This document shows, in pieces, positions 44,620 to 54,619 of a DNA stretch of 64,000 bases. A model generated the notes under the pieces. It was given only the letters and a program-made list of their open reading frames with translations. It made no database searches and had not been told where the DNA came from. Position 1 is the stretch's first letter, and each line of letters starts with the position of its first letter. The stretch spans positions 17,709,821-17,773,820 of the forward strand of contig OW386291.2 of NCBI GenBank assembly GCA_936432065.2, in the 5' to 3' direction. A program made the translations under genes and the position numbers. Origin of the DNA: Rutpela maculata (Eukaryota; Arthropoda; Insecta; Coleoptera; Cerambycidae).

Positions 44620-44620
<1 letters not shown>
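44536..44620. repeat. (AT)n microsatellite
   Basis: About 42 AT dinucleotides form the tail of the preceding SINE. The upstream SINE body ends in a short AT run of its own (44355-44368), so the long array grew from a SINE tail. Confidence 0.95.
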
Positions 44621-44624
<4 letters not shown>

Positions 44625-44670
44625 AGTATTTTATTGGAAAATAACCTCTACACCTGTGACATTTACGTCA

Positions 44671-45067
44671 AAGCAGTTTTTTTATCTATTTATTTAACGT
44701 CGACCTATTTCCGCTACCAGGACCTATCACCGACGCCAGGAGACGAGCTACCCCCAATCTGGAAATTTTGCCGAACCTCTTCTCTGTCGAAGAGTAGGGA
44801 TCTTTTACTTGCCTAACATTTAATAGAGAAGGGACCGCCTGCTTTACATCCCCTCCGAAGGATGGTATATCCACTACGTAATCCTCGTCTTGAAATTACA
44901 TAGCTTCCGCGTATACACTGATATACAAGCCGCTAGAAGGTGGGACGAGATCGCTATGTTTCCCAAGATAGGTGGATCACCCATCCAAGTACTAACCGCG
45001 CTGCACGTTGCTTCACTTGGAGTATCGAGGATACATATAAAGTGAAGACGCATCTGCGCTCGCCCCT
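44671..45067 (-). mobile_element. 5S-rRNA-derived SINE (copy 2)
   Basis: This is the reverse complement of the copy at 17958. The 5' end (AGGGGCGAGCGCAGATG) is at 45067, and the 5S-like AGCGCGGTTAGTACTTGGAT lies near 45003-44984. The body has GATTACGTAGTGGATATACC and CGGTGATAGGTCCTGGTAGC. The A-rich 3' tail appears as a T run near 44677. Copies 1 and 2 are similar along their length, with small indels in the 5S part. Confidence 0.8.
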
Positions 45068-45208
45068 AAAAAGGAGCAGTTAGGGGGCATTTTTTGACAA
45101 ATAATAAATAAGAACAAAAATATAGAAATAATGTATTGTGCTGACGTGTCGGATACCGAATCTGTTGCCTTTCTCAAAGCATATTGTAGGCTAGGCAACG
45201 AATGATTT

Positions 45209-45419
45209 ATAGAGGGAAATTTTAGGGACAGAAAATTTGACTTCGGAACTTTGTTTGGACTAATCTGGAGATGGACATATCAAAAGTCCCCACTCCTAGG
45301 TGGTGAGCGGGGGAAGGGGGGCACTTTAAAGGTCTCATTTTTTGGTTTTCATGTTCATCTCCAGACTAGTCCAAATAAAGTTCCGAAGTCAAATTTTCTG
45401 TCCCTAACATTTCCCTCTA
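45209..45419. mobile_element. Foldback MITE (211 bp)
   Basis: TAGAGGGAAATTTTAGGGAC (left) and its near-complement ending TTTCCCTCTA (right) open 78-bp arms. These contain AGAAAATTTGACTTCGGAAC and TTTGGACTAATCTGGAGATG with partners on the right. The 50-bp loop is G-rich (GCGGGGGAAGGGGGGC). It is non-coding; the 81-codon frame over it is an artefact. Confidence 0.8.
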
Positions 45420-45997
45420 CATCCTTTTTTGAGCATTCGTTGCTTGGATTAATTATAAGTGTTTGTGTGCTGTGTATATTAAATACACAGCTTTAAGAAT
45501 ATATTCGTTATATTCAGTATCCATAGATATTTACTGCTTACACAGAACTGTTGATATATGTAGTTGATAGCTTTATTTTAAACAATGTTCAGTTTGTTAA
45601 ATTCTTCTTTTAACATTGGCAGCCAGACTGTGCAAACATCGACCGAATAATTTAATACGCATTTATCTCTCTTCCTGTCTGTCTCTTTTGTAGAGAATTT
45701 TATAAGCTGTATTTTTTATATAAACATAATTTCATATCGCTAATGGTTAGAGGGATATAAGCAAAAAATTGAAATGAAGCGCCATTTCTCCAAGAAGGCG
45801 GTGCGAGCGCAAGAGATAGAGTTGGGGATTTTTAGTATGTTTAACAGTGGGCCTTAATGAACATCTCTTTTAAAACTTTATCAGTTTTTTCCGTCAAACG
45901 CTGAAATTGGTTCTAATTTGACTTTTCTTTATTGTTAAGATTGATGTTAAATGTGCAAATATATTATATGACGATTGTAATAAATGCTCATTCAATT

Positions 45998-46569
45998 ACT
46001 CCCACATTACTTCCAGTAACGACAAAAAATTTTTTTAAAACACGTTTACTCTGGAACCGTTGAAGATATTGACTTGAAATTTGGTACACATATGTACTTT
46101 AACGAGATCCGTCGAAGAGTTGGGGGGTAAATTGGAGTAAATTTGGGATACTTAAATGGGTAAATCAAGCAGGTAAGAGTCCATAAAATTGGTATTTAGT
46201 ATATAGAAGAGAAAAAAATGATTGGCATTAGCCACCCCCCCACTCCACCCTCACCCTATTATTAAAGGGGATGAAAGAAATGTGATTTATCACCACCCCC
46301 ACCCCCTTGTATGTACAAGAACCAGAAACCTCAAAATATTTTTTTATTTCATCCACCCCCACTACCACCCCCTGTCACTACCCTATCACCACCCCCACCC
46401 CATTACCGATGTGGGGTATCGTTTTATGGGTTTTTGGGATAGAGGATTTCAAATATTATATTATTAAAGTCTCATAAACAATTATTTCCACATACAAAGT
46501 TTTTTCGTTGTGAGTGACTTGGATAGAGAATCTGGATGTGGAAGTAGTGATTCCTTGGGCAGCGGTTTT
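45998..46569 (+). mobile_element. Family A HINE-like element (copy A4), with empty site visible
   Basis: It starts ACTCCCACATTAC just after CAATT and ends GGATGTGGAAGTAG, TGATTCCTTGGGCAGCGG and a T run before AATATG. The uninterrupted opposite arm of element K (near 49575, reverse complement) reads ATTTAATTTTAATACG. The insertion therefore lies between T residues with no target duplication, as for Helentron-type elements. The TCTG array is missing here, but the core ACTCTGGAACCGTTGAAGAT is kept. Confidence 0.85.
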
Positions 46570-47789
46570 TTAATATGTACACATTTAAATTGTCCTCATT
46601 GAGAAAACCTATAATCGTATAACAAAATTCTAAAATTAAGTCTTAATAATTGTTTAGATATGGCATAAAAATATCTGTTTAAATTTAAGTGCAGCAAATT
46701 CATTCATTTAAATTTGATATTTCCATTTCACTTTAATCTTTATCAGTTATAACTCATTTCTACGCGGAACGATGAAGTTTCGCAAGAAACTTTGGAATTT
46801 GCGAACAGAAAGTTACCAGATTTTTAAGAACTTGTAAATGGTCAATTTGTTAGCATTATCAAATTAAAACTGCCTCTTTTATCTACCGTCGTAACTTTTT
46901 AACTAATTAAATACATTTTCCTTACGGTTATTATTTTTATGCTGTTGTAATAAATTTCGTGAACAGTCATAATAGCGAGTGAAAACTAAACTCAACTTCA
47001 TAAAGTTTTCCGTTCGCTATTGTTAGCACGAATAAATATGTATTTTATTTGTAAATGTAATTAATTTCTAGATGAATATTCTTTAGAATTCTGTTAACTG
47101 GAGTGATTTTACCCACTATGTTTTGTCTTCCGCAAATTGTTTTATTTCGAATTAAAATGAAATAGACATTTTCATATTTAAGTTTCTTTGCTTCTGATCC
47201 CTTCAGTTTGAAGAAGAATCATAACATTTATTTGAGCTTGATAATCTAATCGAAATTCATAATTTCTGATTACTTATTGCGGTAATCGAAGTTTTTGGTG
47301 TATTAGATTGAGCTTCGATGCCAGATTTATATTTTTTGCATGATTATATAATAAAACACATTCCAACCGATATGTAGAGTAGTATTACTATGAGAAGATG
47401 CTTGCAAAAGAAATGCGCAGAAACAAGTTTGTAAGCGTTCATTATTCTAAGCCAATGAGAGTGTATTGCGTCATATTTAAGGTCGAGACTAGGGGCACTT
47501 GTAGATTGCAGTTGAATCGTGTTTGGCGGCGATGATTAAATTAAATGATATAACCCTACTTTCAGTGCGAAATGTCGTTATATTTTTTTCGCCATCGGGG
47601 AGCTGGGTAACCTATGTAAACACCAGAGTTGGGCAAGTTTTAATCTACTGCATTACATAGCTCCTTCACCACCTTATACCCTAGATGATGTGATGTGATG
47701 TGTGCCACTGGTAAAATTATTTCCGCACGTTAGCTCCGCCCCGATAATCTTCCCATTTATAATATCCCAAGGACGTTGGTAATACGAAA

Positions 47790-48366
47790 TAATTTTATCA
47801 CAATTTCCGAAAGCACTTGCTTGGTACTATCTCGAGGGATATTACCTAAAAGCAACATGCTTGAGGAAATTGTGATAAAATTATGAACAATTTATCAACA
47901 TTCGAGGGATATTCGCATAGATAATTTTTTATTAAATGTATTAACCAATCAAAATTTTGTATTTCTTGCCATTGTCAAAATTCATCCAATTAGTAAAAGA
48001 TTACAGCGATAACACGCATACATGTGGTGTTTTCAGCCAAGGCACAAATGATATGTTCATTTCATTCAACAAAAAATGTCAAATTGAAAATCAATTTAGA
48101 AAAATGTCACAAAGGTTTGATAATATTTCAAACGATTCAATTAATCAAATTGTATTAGAAAATACACCCAAAAACATCATTAAAAGTACAAAGTATACGT
48201 GGAAAATGTTTTTAGATTTTTGTTCGATCAGAACATACGAATTGAATGGAGAGTAAAAAATTATCTTACCGAATACACCTCGAACATTGATAAAAACTCA
48301 AAATTTTGTGGTAGAGAATGCTTCAAGCGTGCTTATGGCCTCGGGCTATTACCAAGCAACACGCTT
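47790..48366 (+). mobile_element. Family D foldback element in the spacer of K
   Basis: The 5' foldback has outer arms TAATTTTATCACAATTTCC (47790) and GGAAATTGTGATAAAATTA (47865), with inner pairing around TTGCTTGGTA/TATTACC. A Crypton-like coding fragment follows, and near 48343 one arm type recurs as GGCTATTACCAAGCAACACG. The second copy at 51303 has the same order: foldback, Crypton-like fragment, repeated arm. Confidence 0.6.
47957..48256 (+). pseudogene. Crypton-like N-terminal domain fragment
   Basis: This 99-codon frame ends QIVLENTPKNIIKSTKYTWK, then MFLDFCSIRTYELNGE. That parallels KLIPTNTKRSKATIWKQFLE followed by FYQEKSYKIEGG in the Crypton remnant at 3931-5250 (N-terminal DNA-binding helices). 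No recombinase core follows, and a stop ends it at 48256. The first 40 residues are not recognised. It is therefore a captured or deletion-derived piece inside a family-D element. Confidence 0.5.
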
Positions 48367-49496
48367 TCAGCAGTCTCTATGATAAAATTATCTTGGTATT
48401 GTGGTACACATCACATCACATCATCTAGGGTATAAGGATGTGTAGGTGGTGAAGGAGCTATGTAATGCAGTAGATTAAAACTTGCCCATCTCTGGTGTTT
48501 ACATAGGTTAACCAGCTCCCCGATGGCGAAAAAATATAACGACATTTCGCACTGAAAGTAGGGTTATATCATTTAATTTAATCATCGCCGCCAAACACAA
48601 TTCAACTGCAATCTACCGGTGCCCCTAGTCTCGACCTTAAATATGACGCAATACGCTCTCATTCGCTTAGAATAATCAACGCTTACAAACTTGTTTCTCT
48701 GCATTTCTTTTGCAAGCATCTTCTCATAGTAATACTACTCTACATATCGGTTGGAATGTGTTTTCTTATATAATCATGCAAAAAATATAAATATGGCATC
48801 GAAGCTCAATCTAATACACCATAAACTTCGATTACCGCAATAAGTAATCAGAAATTATGAATTTCGATAGATTATCAAGCTCAAATAAATGTTATGATTC
48901 TTCTTCAAACTGAAGGGATCAGAAGCAAAGAAATTTAAATACGAAAATGTCTATTTCTTTTTAATTCGAAATAAAACAATTTGCGGAAGACAAAACATAG
49001 TGGATAAAACCACTCCAGTTAACAGAATTCTAAAGAATATTCATCTAGAAATTAATTACATTTACAAATAAAATACATATTTATTCGTGCTAACAATAGC
49101 GAACGGAAAACTTTATGAAGTTGAGTTTAGTTTTCACTCGCTATTATGACTGTTCACGAAATTTATTACAACAGCATAAAAATAATAACCGTAAGGAAAA
49201 TGTATTTAACCGTAAGGAAAATGTATTTAATTAGTTGAAAAGTTACGAAGATAGATAAAAGAGGCAGTTTTAATTTGATAATGCTAACAAATTGACCATT
49301 TACAAGTTCTTAAAAATCTGGTAACTTTCTGTTCGCAAATTCCAAAGTTTCTTGCGAAACTTCATCGTTCCGCGTAGAAATGAGTTATAACTGATAAAGA
49401 TTAAAGTGAAATGGAAATATGAAATTTTAATGAATGAATTTGCTGCACTCAAATTAAAACAAATATTTTGTAGTTGTTTTTAAGCAACTATTAAGA

Positions 49497-50112
49497 CTTA
49501 ATTTTGGAATTTTGTTAAACGATTATAGGTTTCCTCAATGAGAACAATTTAAATGTGCACGTATTAAAATTAAATGAGCATTTAGTACAAACATCATATA
49601 ATATATTTGTATTTTTAACATCAACCTTAACAATAAAGAAAAACAATACACCCCAGTCAAATTGGAATAAATTTCAACGTTTAACGGAAAAAACTGAAAA
49701 AGTTTTGAAACTTGGCAGAGATGTTCATTAAGGCCCTCTGTTAAACATACTAAAAGTCCCCAACTCTATCTCTTGCACTCGCACCGCCATCTTGGAAAAA
49801 TGGCGCTCACAACTATTATAACTTAATTTTGGAATCTTGTTAAACGATTATAGGTTTTCTCAAAGAGAAGGTGCAAGTATTAAAATTAAATGAACATTTA
49901 TTACAAACGTCATGTAATATATTTGTATATTTAACATCAACCTTAACAATAAAGAAAAACAATATACCCCAGTCGAATGTGGAACAAATTTCAACGTTTG
50001 ACGGAAAAAACTGATAAAGTTTTGAAACTTGGCAGAGATGTTTATTAAGGTCCACTGTTAAACATACTAAAAGTCCCCAACACTACCTCTTGCGCTCGCG
50101 CCGCCATCTTGG
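49497..50112. repeat. 324-bp tandem duplication in the right arm of K
   Basis: Two direct copies start with ACTTAATTTTGGAAT at 49497 and 49821. Both run through AACGATTATAGGTTT, CATCAACCTTAACAATAAAG, TTTCAACGTTT and CCGCCATCTTGGAAAA. The left arm of K has this segment only once. The duplication is therefore later than, or specific to, the right arm. Confidence 0.85.
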
Positions 50113-50402
50113 AAAATAGCGCTCCGTTCAGTTTTTTGCTTATATCTCTTTAACCATTAGCGACATCGAAATTATGTTTATATAAAAAATACAGCTTACA
50201 AAAAAGTAATATGCGTTTTTTTCGCATCTATTATTATACTTTCCGTGAATTCTAGACGACCTTATAATAAAGACTTGAAAAACTTAACATATCCGCCATT
50301 TTTTAATTAATTTCACCAAATTCCAAAAATTTACATTTTTTAAAATTAGTAGAATCAATACTTTAAGTTTTCCTTGATATGTTTAAAGTAAAAATGTCTT
50401 AA

Positions 50403-51060
50403 TTCGACGAAGTTAAAGCGTGTCTTACTTGAAGTCATCGGATAGTGAAAAAAATCTTGAATCGAGTTTCCACGCAAAAGGTGGGCTTTACGAATCATTT
50501 TCAAGAGACCATTTCGTCTCAAAATGTCCTAACTGGAAGCTTTTGTCCAGAATCATCTATTTCTTCAGTAATCATATAGTGGAAAACACATTTTGAATCG
50601 TGTTTCCTCTCAAACGGAGTACTTTACGAAGCATTTATGAGACCATTTCATCTCAAAATGTCTTAAAAAGAAGCTTTTGTTAACTACTTTTTTGATCCGA
50701 CGCAGAAGAATGATCGTTTACTTCAAGATATTGGACAGTGAAAAACACATTCTGGTTCGAGTTTCCTCCAAAACGGTGGGCTTTACGAATCTTATAGTGA
50801 TCCATTTCATCTTAAAGTATCATAACTAGAAGCTTTTGAATACAACTCTTATGATTCGACGCAGAGGAGTGAGTGATCGTCTACTTCAAGATATCGGGGA
50901 GTGAAAAACACACTTTGTATGGAGTATCCATCTAAATAATATGTTTTACAAAATGTTCACAAGAGTCTATTTCGTGTCAAAAAGACTTCATTAGAAGCAT
51001 TTGTATATAATTTTTTGGATCCGACGATCCAAAATAATCGTTTACTTAAAGTCATCAGGT
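50403..51060. repeat. Degenerate tandem array, period about 145-165 bp
   Basis: Four to five units are anchored by GATCCGACG-type starts (50403, about 50549, 50694, 50852, 51018). Each unit carries ACTTCAAGATATCGG-like, GTGAAAAACACATTCTG-like, GAGTTTCC, GGTGGGCTTTACGAATC-like, CATTTCATCTCAAAATGTC-like and GAAGCTTTTG blocks in the same order. Units are diverged but register is kept. It is non-coding and satellite-like, between element K and a family-A fragment. Confidence 0.75.
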
Positions 51061-51072
51061 AGCAATAACATT

Positions 51073-51210
51073 TGCAGTTTGAGCTAAAGAAATCCTGTCT
51101 GTCTGTCGCTCTCTTTTCTTTGTGCGCACAATCACGGTTTATGATATTGACTTCAAATTTGGTGCACTTATGTATTATAACGAAATCTGGAACAAGATTA
51201 TTGGTACAGT
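51073..51210 (+). mobile_element. Family A HINE-like fragment (A6)
   Basis: Only the central part is present: TTTGAGCTAAAGAAATCC, CTGTCTGTCTGTCG, TTGTGCGCACAATCAC, GATATTGACTTCAAATTTGG and TGCACTTATGTATTATAACG. The foldback and the 3' terminus are missing. Confidence 0.6.
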
Positions 51211-51212
51211 AA

Positions 51213-51295
51213 CTAGAGATTTTAACTTCGGAATAATGTCATATTGAATGGATTTCGTTCATTTTTGGCAGTATAATATCTGATATCATTTCTCA
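51213..51295 (+). repeat. Dispersed repeat E (three copies)
   Basis: CTTCGGAATAATGTCATATT followed by GAAYGGATTTCGTTCATTTT and TGGCAGTATAATA occurs here and again at about 53535-53590. A shorter copy (GTACAGTACTAGGGATAAAA, then TTTCGGAATAAT) lies at about 52770-52815. The flanks at 53500 also carry GTACAGTACCTAGAGG. Function and class are unknown. Two of the copies abut family-A fragments. Confidence 0.7.
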
Positions 51296-51302
51296 TAATT
51301 TT

Positions 51303-51757
51303 ATGACAATCTCAAGCAAGTTGCTTGGTAATAGCCCTCCGCCTTCGGCGTAGAGCTATTACCAAGCAACGTGCTTTCGATTGTCATACAATTATCTCGT
51401 ACATTATCAAAGTCCTAGGGATATTATAGCTATATGTCCCTAGGACAATTTTCACTTATGTCATCCAGTTTGAGAGTTCAATAATTTATTTTTTGACAAT
51501 GTCACAATTACGATTTCGAGTAAAGCACGCCATATAATACAATTAAAAGTAAAAAGTACATCGGGAATACATTTATGGACTTTTGCGCACCAGAAATTAT
51601 GAGTTAGATAAAAATAAATAAAATAAATTGAAAAAAGATTTCTATTCGAATACCCCTCGACCGTTGATAATACGAAAGGACGTTGATAATACGAAATAAT
51701 TTTGTTACAACTTCCTCAAGCACGTTGCTTTTAGGTAATATCCCTCCGCTTACGGCG
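51303..51757 (+). mobile_element. Family D foldback element (copy D1)
   Basis: The 5' foldback spans 51303-51387 with a perfect 16-bp inner stem GTTGCTTGGTAATAGC/GCTATTACCAAGCAAC around CCTCCGCCTTCGGCG, plus outer pairing ATGACAAT/ATTGTCAT. A second hairpin, GTCCTAGGGATAT/ATATGTCCCTAGGAC, is at 51412-51446. A decayed Crypton-like fragment (51540-51600, AAAGTACATCGG...TGGACTTTTGCGC) follows. One arm recurs at the 3' end (GCACGTTGCTTTTAGGTAAT, then CCCTCCGCTTACGGCG, 51718-51757). Confidence 0.6.
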
Positions 51758-53344
51758 CACAGTGTGGAATTTTCGTAATTTAGGCGGACAAAATACCATT
51801 TTGGCAAGTGTACGATATTTTAATAAACATTTTAATTCCTGAAAGTAAAATGATCAAATGGTAACCACATAATTCCGCAAAAAAAAACTGGAGGGGATTT
51901 TTTTTTCAAAAACTAAATTGTAGTCTCTTTGATATTTTGTTAGGCAACTGCCCCCTAATATTCTGATCTAAAATTATAATAAAACAATGTCTATATAAAA
52001 CATGACAATTTACAGAACTATGGTGATTACCCTGTATAAAGGATCGCTTGAGGCGTGTAGCGTCTGTTGGCCACCCCTCATAACGAGTGTGGCCTAATTT
52101 GAATTGAGGATATTCTACTATGTTATTTTCCAATGTTCCAAATTTGAATTAAAAATCTCAAGCCTGTCAGAAGTTATCATATTTACAAAAAAAACGCCTA
52201 CAACACGCTCGCGCGCACACACACACATACACGCAGACAATATTTTTTTCGATATTTGAGTTCAGAGTGCTATGAAACTTATTTCTGTTAATTTCTATTT
52301 TCTATGACCTATTAAACATTTTTGTTTAGTCTTTGAATAAGGAGGTATAACAAGCATGATTTGTTAAACTACCGTCACAATTTACAGCGGATTATCTTAT
52401 ACGGACAGCCCTTTCATTGCCAGCAAAATTGTGAAAAAGGCGTCGTAATAGCAGTCTCCGAATTAAGTAGTAGCTAGTTACGGAACTATTAAGAAAATGA
52501 AGGTCATTATCTTACAAATGTGAAATTTGCAGAACGGGGCGAGGCTGAGCTTTGTAATCACATGATTAAAATAATATGACTTACTATATTTCCTTAAAAT
52601 AAAATACTTCTCTTCAACCGTTAAATTATAAATCTTATCTTAATATTTTCAAATAATTTAATGTTTATTTATGTTGACAAGTGTTGACAATTATTTATAA
52701 AATTATTAATACTCAAACAATAATTAATTCGTTGGCGTTGGTTGCCTTGGTAATTGCACTTTTTCCCGCTATAGTACAGTACTAGGGATAAAAAATATGT
52801 AAAATTTCGGAATAATTTTATATGTAATAATAATTTTCCTTTATGGGTTATTGTTGTGGTAAAAGGTATCGTCTTCAGTTTCTATATCATTCGGATACTT
52901 GGTCTTACTCTCAAGTGGTGAAAAGCCACTAAATTTAAATATTCAATATTTGAAAAAGCCTTGCTAATTTATATTTGAAACGTAGGGCAGTTATGTTTTT
53001 GGGATCGTTGATTACGAATCTGAAGTCGAAATTAAAAAATTCAAAATGACGACTCTAATATGGCGGACGGAAATTTCTTCCTAAAACAATTGTTTTAAAC
53101 GAACAAAACAATTGAGCTATAGGTGATGCTATATATTAGCGAAAAACAGCATTTTTTTTTAAATAGCGTCGCTGGTACTTTTATTGCTGCAAAACCCCAA
53201 CTGGTTACTGTTGTTAAGTATTTTATGTAAATGTCTTTCTTTTTAATTACCTTTGATTATTTTATAAATCGTACATTAGGGTGACTCATATTACGGTGAT
53301 AAATATTAGGCCTGCAAATGATTAAAATTTGATTAGGTTCCAAT
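51758..53344. other. Mostly unannotated, with one HINE-like trace
   Basis: Around 52065-52330 the minus strand shows a GT/GC-rich run (complement of ACACACACACATACACGCAG, about 52213-52232), then GATAACTTCTGACAGGCTTG and TTTTTAATTCAAATTTGG, the same layout as the family-A and B cores. A hairpin GGCCAC/GTGGCC lies at about 52069-52092. I take this as another diverged HINE-like element. The rest (including a copy of repeat E near 52770) has no gene I can support. Confidence 0.4.
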
Positions 53345-53498
53345 ATTAAAAACCGCTACCCAAGGAATCACTACTTTCACATCCAGATTTTCTATCCAAG
53401 TCTCTCATAACGAAAAAAATTCTGTATGTGGAAACAATTGTTTATGGAACTTTAATAATATATTTGAAATCGCCTACCACAAAAACCCATAAAGCGAT
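53345..53498 (-). mobile_element. Family A HINE-like element, 3'-end fragment (A5)
   Basis: The minus strand ends with GGATGTGAAAGTAGTGATTC, then CTTGGGTAGCGG, the family-A terminus, preceded by AAACAATTGTTTCCACATAC-type sequence. The 5' two thirds are absent, and dispersed repeat E follows on the plus strand. Confidence 0.65.
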
Positions 53499-53628
53499 AT
53501 AGTACAGTACCTAGAGGTAAAAAATATGCAAAACTTCGGAATAATGTCATATTGAACGGATTTCGTTCATTTTTGGCAGTATAATAGTAAATGCTTCACA
53601 AAAAAGTTTCTATATTGTGCGGGTGGAT

Positions 53629-53653
53629 GCCACCCCCTCTCAGGGGGTGGCAC
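53629..53653. repeat. Perfect 11-bp GC-rich hairpin
   Basis: TGCCACCCCCT and AGGGGGTGGCA flank a three-base loop in otherwise AT-rich DNA. It could be the 3' hairpin of a Helitron-like element, but no matching 5' end was identified. Confidence 0.6.
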
Positions 53654-53959
53654 TAAATATATTGCCAAAATAATTTGACAGGTTGTCGAATTGTCTAATT
53701 CGTGTGAAATAGAAAAAATAATTTTTTCTATTAGCTACCACTACCGAGAATTTTCCCAGAGAGAAAAGTTGGGCGTCTCGTCAAAACGAAGCTACTCACG
53801 AAAATTCAGCCTGTTACTAATCATTAAAAAAAAAGGGCGATGTACTGTGGACTATAATTCATCCAATATTTACCGTGTTTGTTAAGTGAAAATATAAAAG
53901 GTCATTTTAACAACGTTTAACAGATTAACGGGGGTTGCGGTTGATAGCCAGATTTCCAA
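53654..53959. other. Unannotated stretch
   Basis: No supportable feature lies between the GC-rich hairpin and the transposase fragment. The open frame at 53691-53885 has no motif. Confidence 0.35.
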
Positions 53960-54178
53960 ACTTTGAAAACAAGACGTGCATTAGTGTACATCTTAAATAA
54001 ATTGGATAAAAGGGGAAAAAGTATGCGAAAAATTATTGGTCCAATTTTTCTTCATGGAACTTTAATCAAACAGAGATACCGTGAAGAGATTGTAATCCCC
54101 TTCATAAATCAACTTGAAAGCAATGAAATAGCTTTTAGTTATTTCCAACAAGATGCAAATTGTTTTCGATTTCATTAA
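53960..54178 (+). pseudogene. Tc1/mariner-type transposase fragment
   Basis: The frame reads MRKIIGPIFLHGTLIKQRYR, then EEIVIPFINQLESNEIAFSY and FQQDAN. IIGPIFF-GT-...RY...-FQQDxA is the segment leading to the second catalytic Asp of the DDE/D transposases of this superfamily, and the Asp is kept. Only about 60 codons remain. The DNA-binding N-terminus and the last acidic residue are missing, and no TIRs were found. A stop follows shortly after the QQD motif. Confidence 0.65.
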
Positions 54179-54619
54179 AAAGGGAGTTCAGCGGTGTCTG
54201 AAGCAACACACACTTTCAGCGCCAGTAAATATTTTGTTTTATTTTCGTTAAAAATAAACGTCCTATTTCAATTAAATAGTAATAGTTCTTGCAGTGATGT
54301 GTAATAAAAATAATAATCTAATATGAGCGTCGTATGAATTAATATAAACCAATCTAGAGAGTTTCATTGTAAAAGACAATCTGACGTCATTTTTTTTTTT
54401 GGTTACTCTTTATATCGAGTTAGAATGTCTCTCTCTTGTGTATAGTTTAGTGTAACTAATAAATCCATAGTATTATAATAGCCTTGTTATGATAGCAATT
54501 AACAGAGTTAAGTAGGTAGTGAAAACATTAATAAAACTACCGGCAATCACACATAATATAAAATTCAGAAACATATAGTTTTAGATAGGTAATACCACAT
54601 ATTGGGTTATATCACAGTT
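54179..54619. other. Unannotated stretch
   Basis: AT-rich DNA with a T run near 54388; no gene or repeat boundary seen. Confidence 0.35.

Larger units (their letters stand above)
43190..44660 (-). pseudogene. LINE RNase H/C-terminal region, split by a SINE
   Basis: The minus strand carries SIPIGNTEKPLGIHATIFQA followed by ELVGMLQAVIETTKANVSG and VRVSTDSPA (RNase H domain, 44023-43811). Then come NPRIYVGLLTGHCRQNKYLH, CRGCNLDDETTGHVLCHCPA and GSILGDFW (43555-43238), the zinc-knuckle-like tail of I/Jockey/R1-type ORF2 proteins. A SINE at 44027-44619 interrupts the RNase H part: the sequence on its far side (TCCAGTATTTTATTGG) continues what is contiguous at 16700-16800. The reverse transcriptase core is not present. 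The 3' end is near 43190. Confidence 0.75.
45703..50198. mobile_element. Element K: 4.5-kb giant inverted-repeat element
   Basis: The ends TAAGCTGTATTTTTTATATA (from 45703) and TATATAAAAAATACAGCTTA (to 50198) begin arms that pair inward to about 47707 and 48401. Allowing for a family-A insertion in the left arm (45998-46569) and a 324-bp tandem duplication in the right arm, each native arm is about 1.4-1.5 kb. The inner arms share AACCTATGTAAACACCAGAG-type blocks and ACATCACATCACATCATC. The spacer (47708-48400) holds a family-D element with a Crypton-like N-terminus. The inner left arm and adjoining spacer also match 6290-6660 in element F. No clear target duplication was found. Confidence 0.85.
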
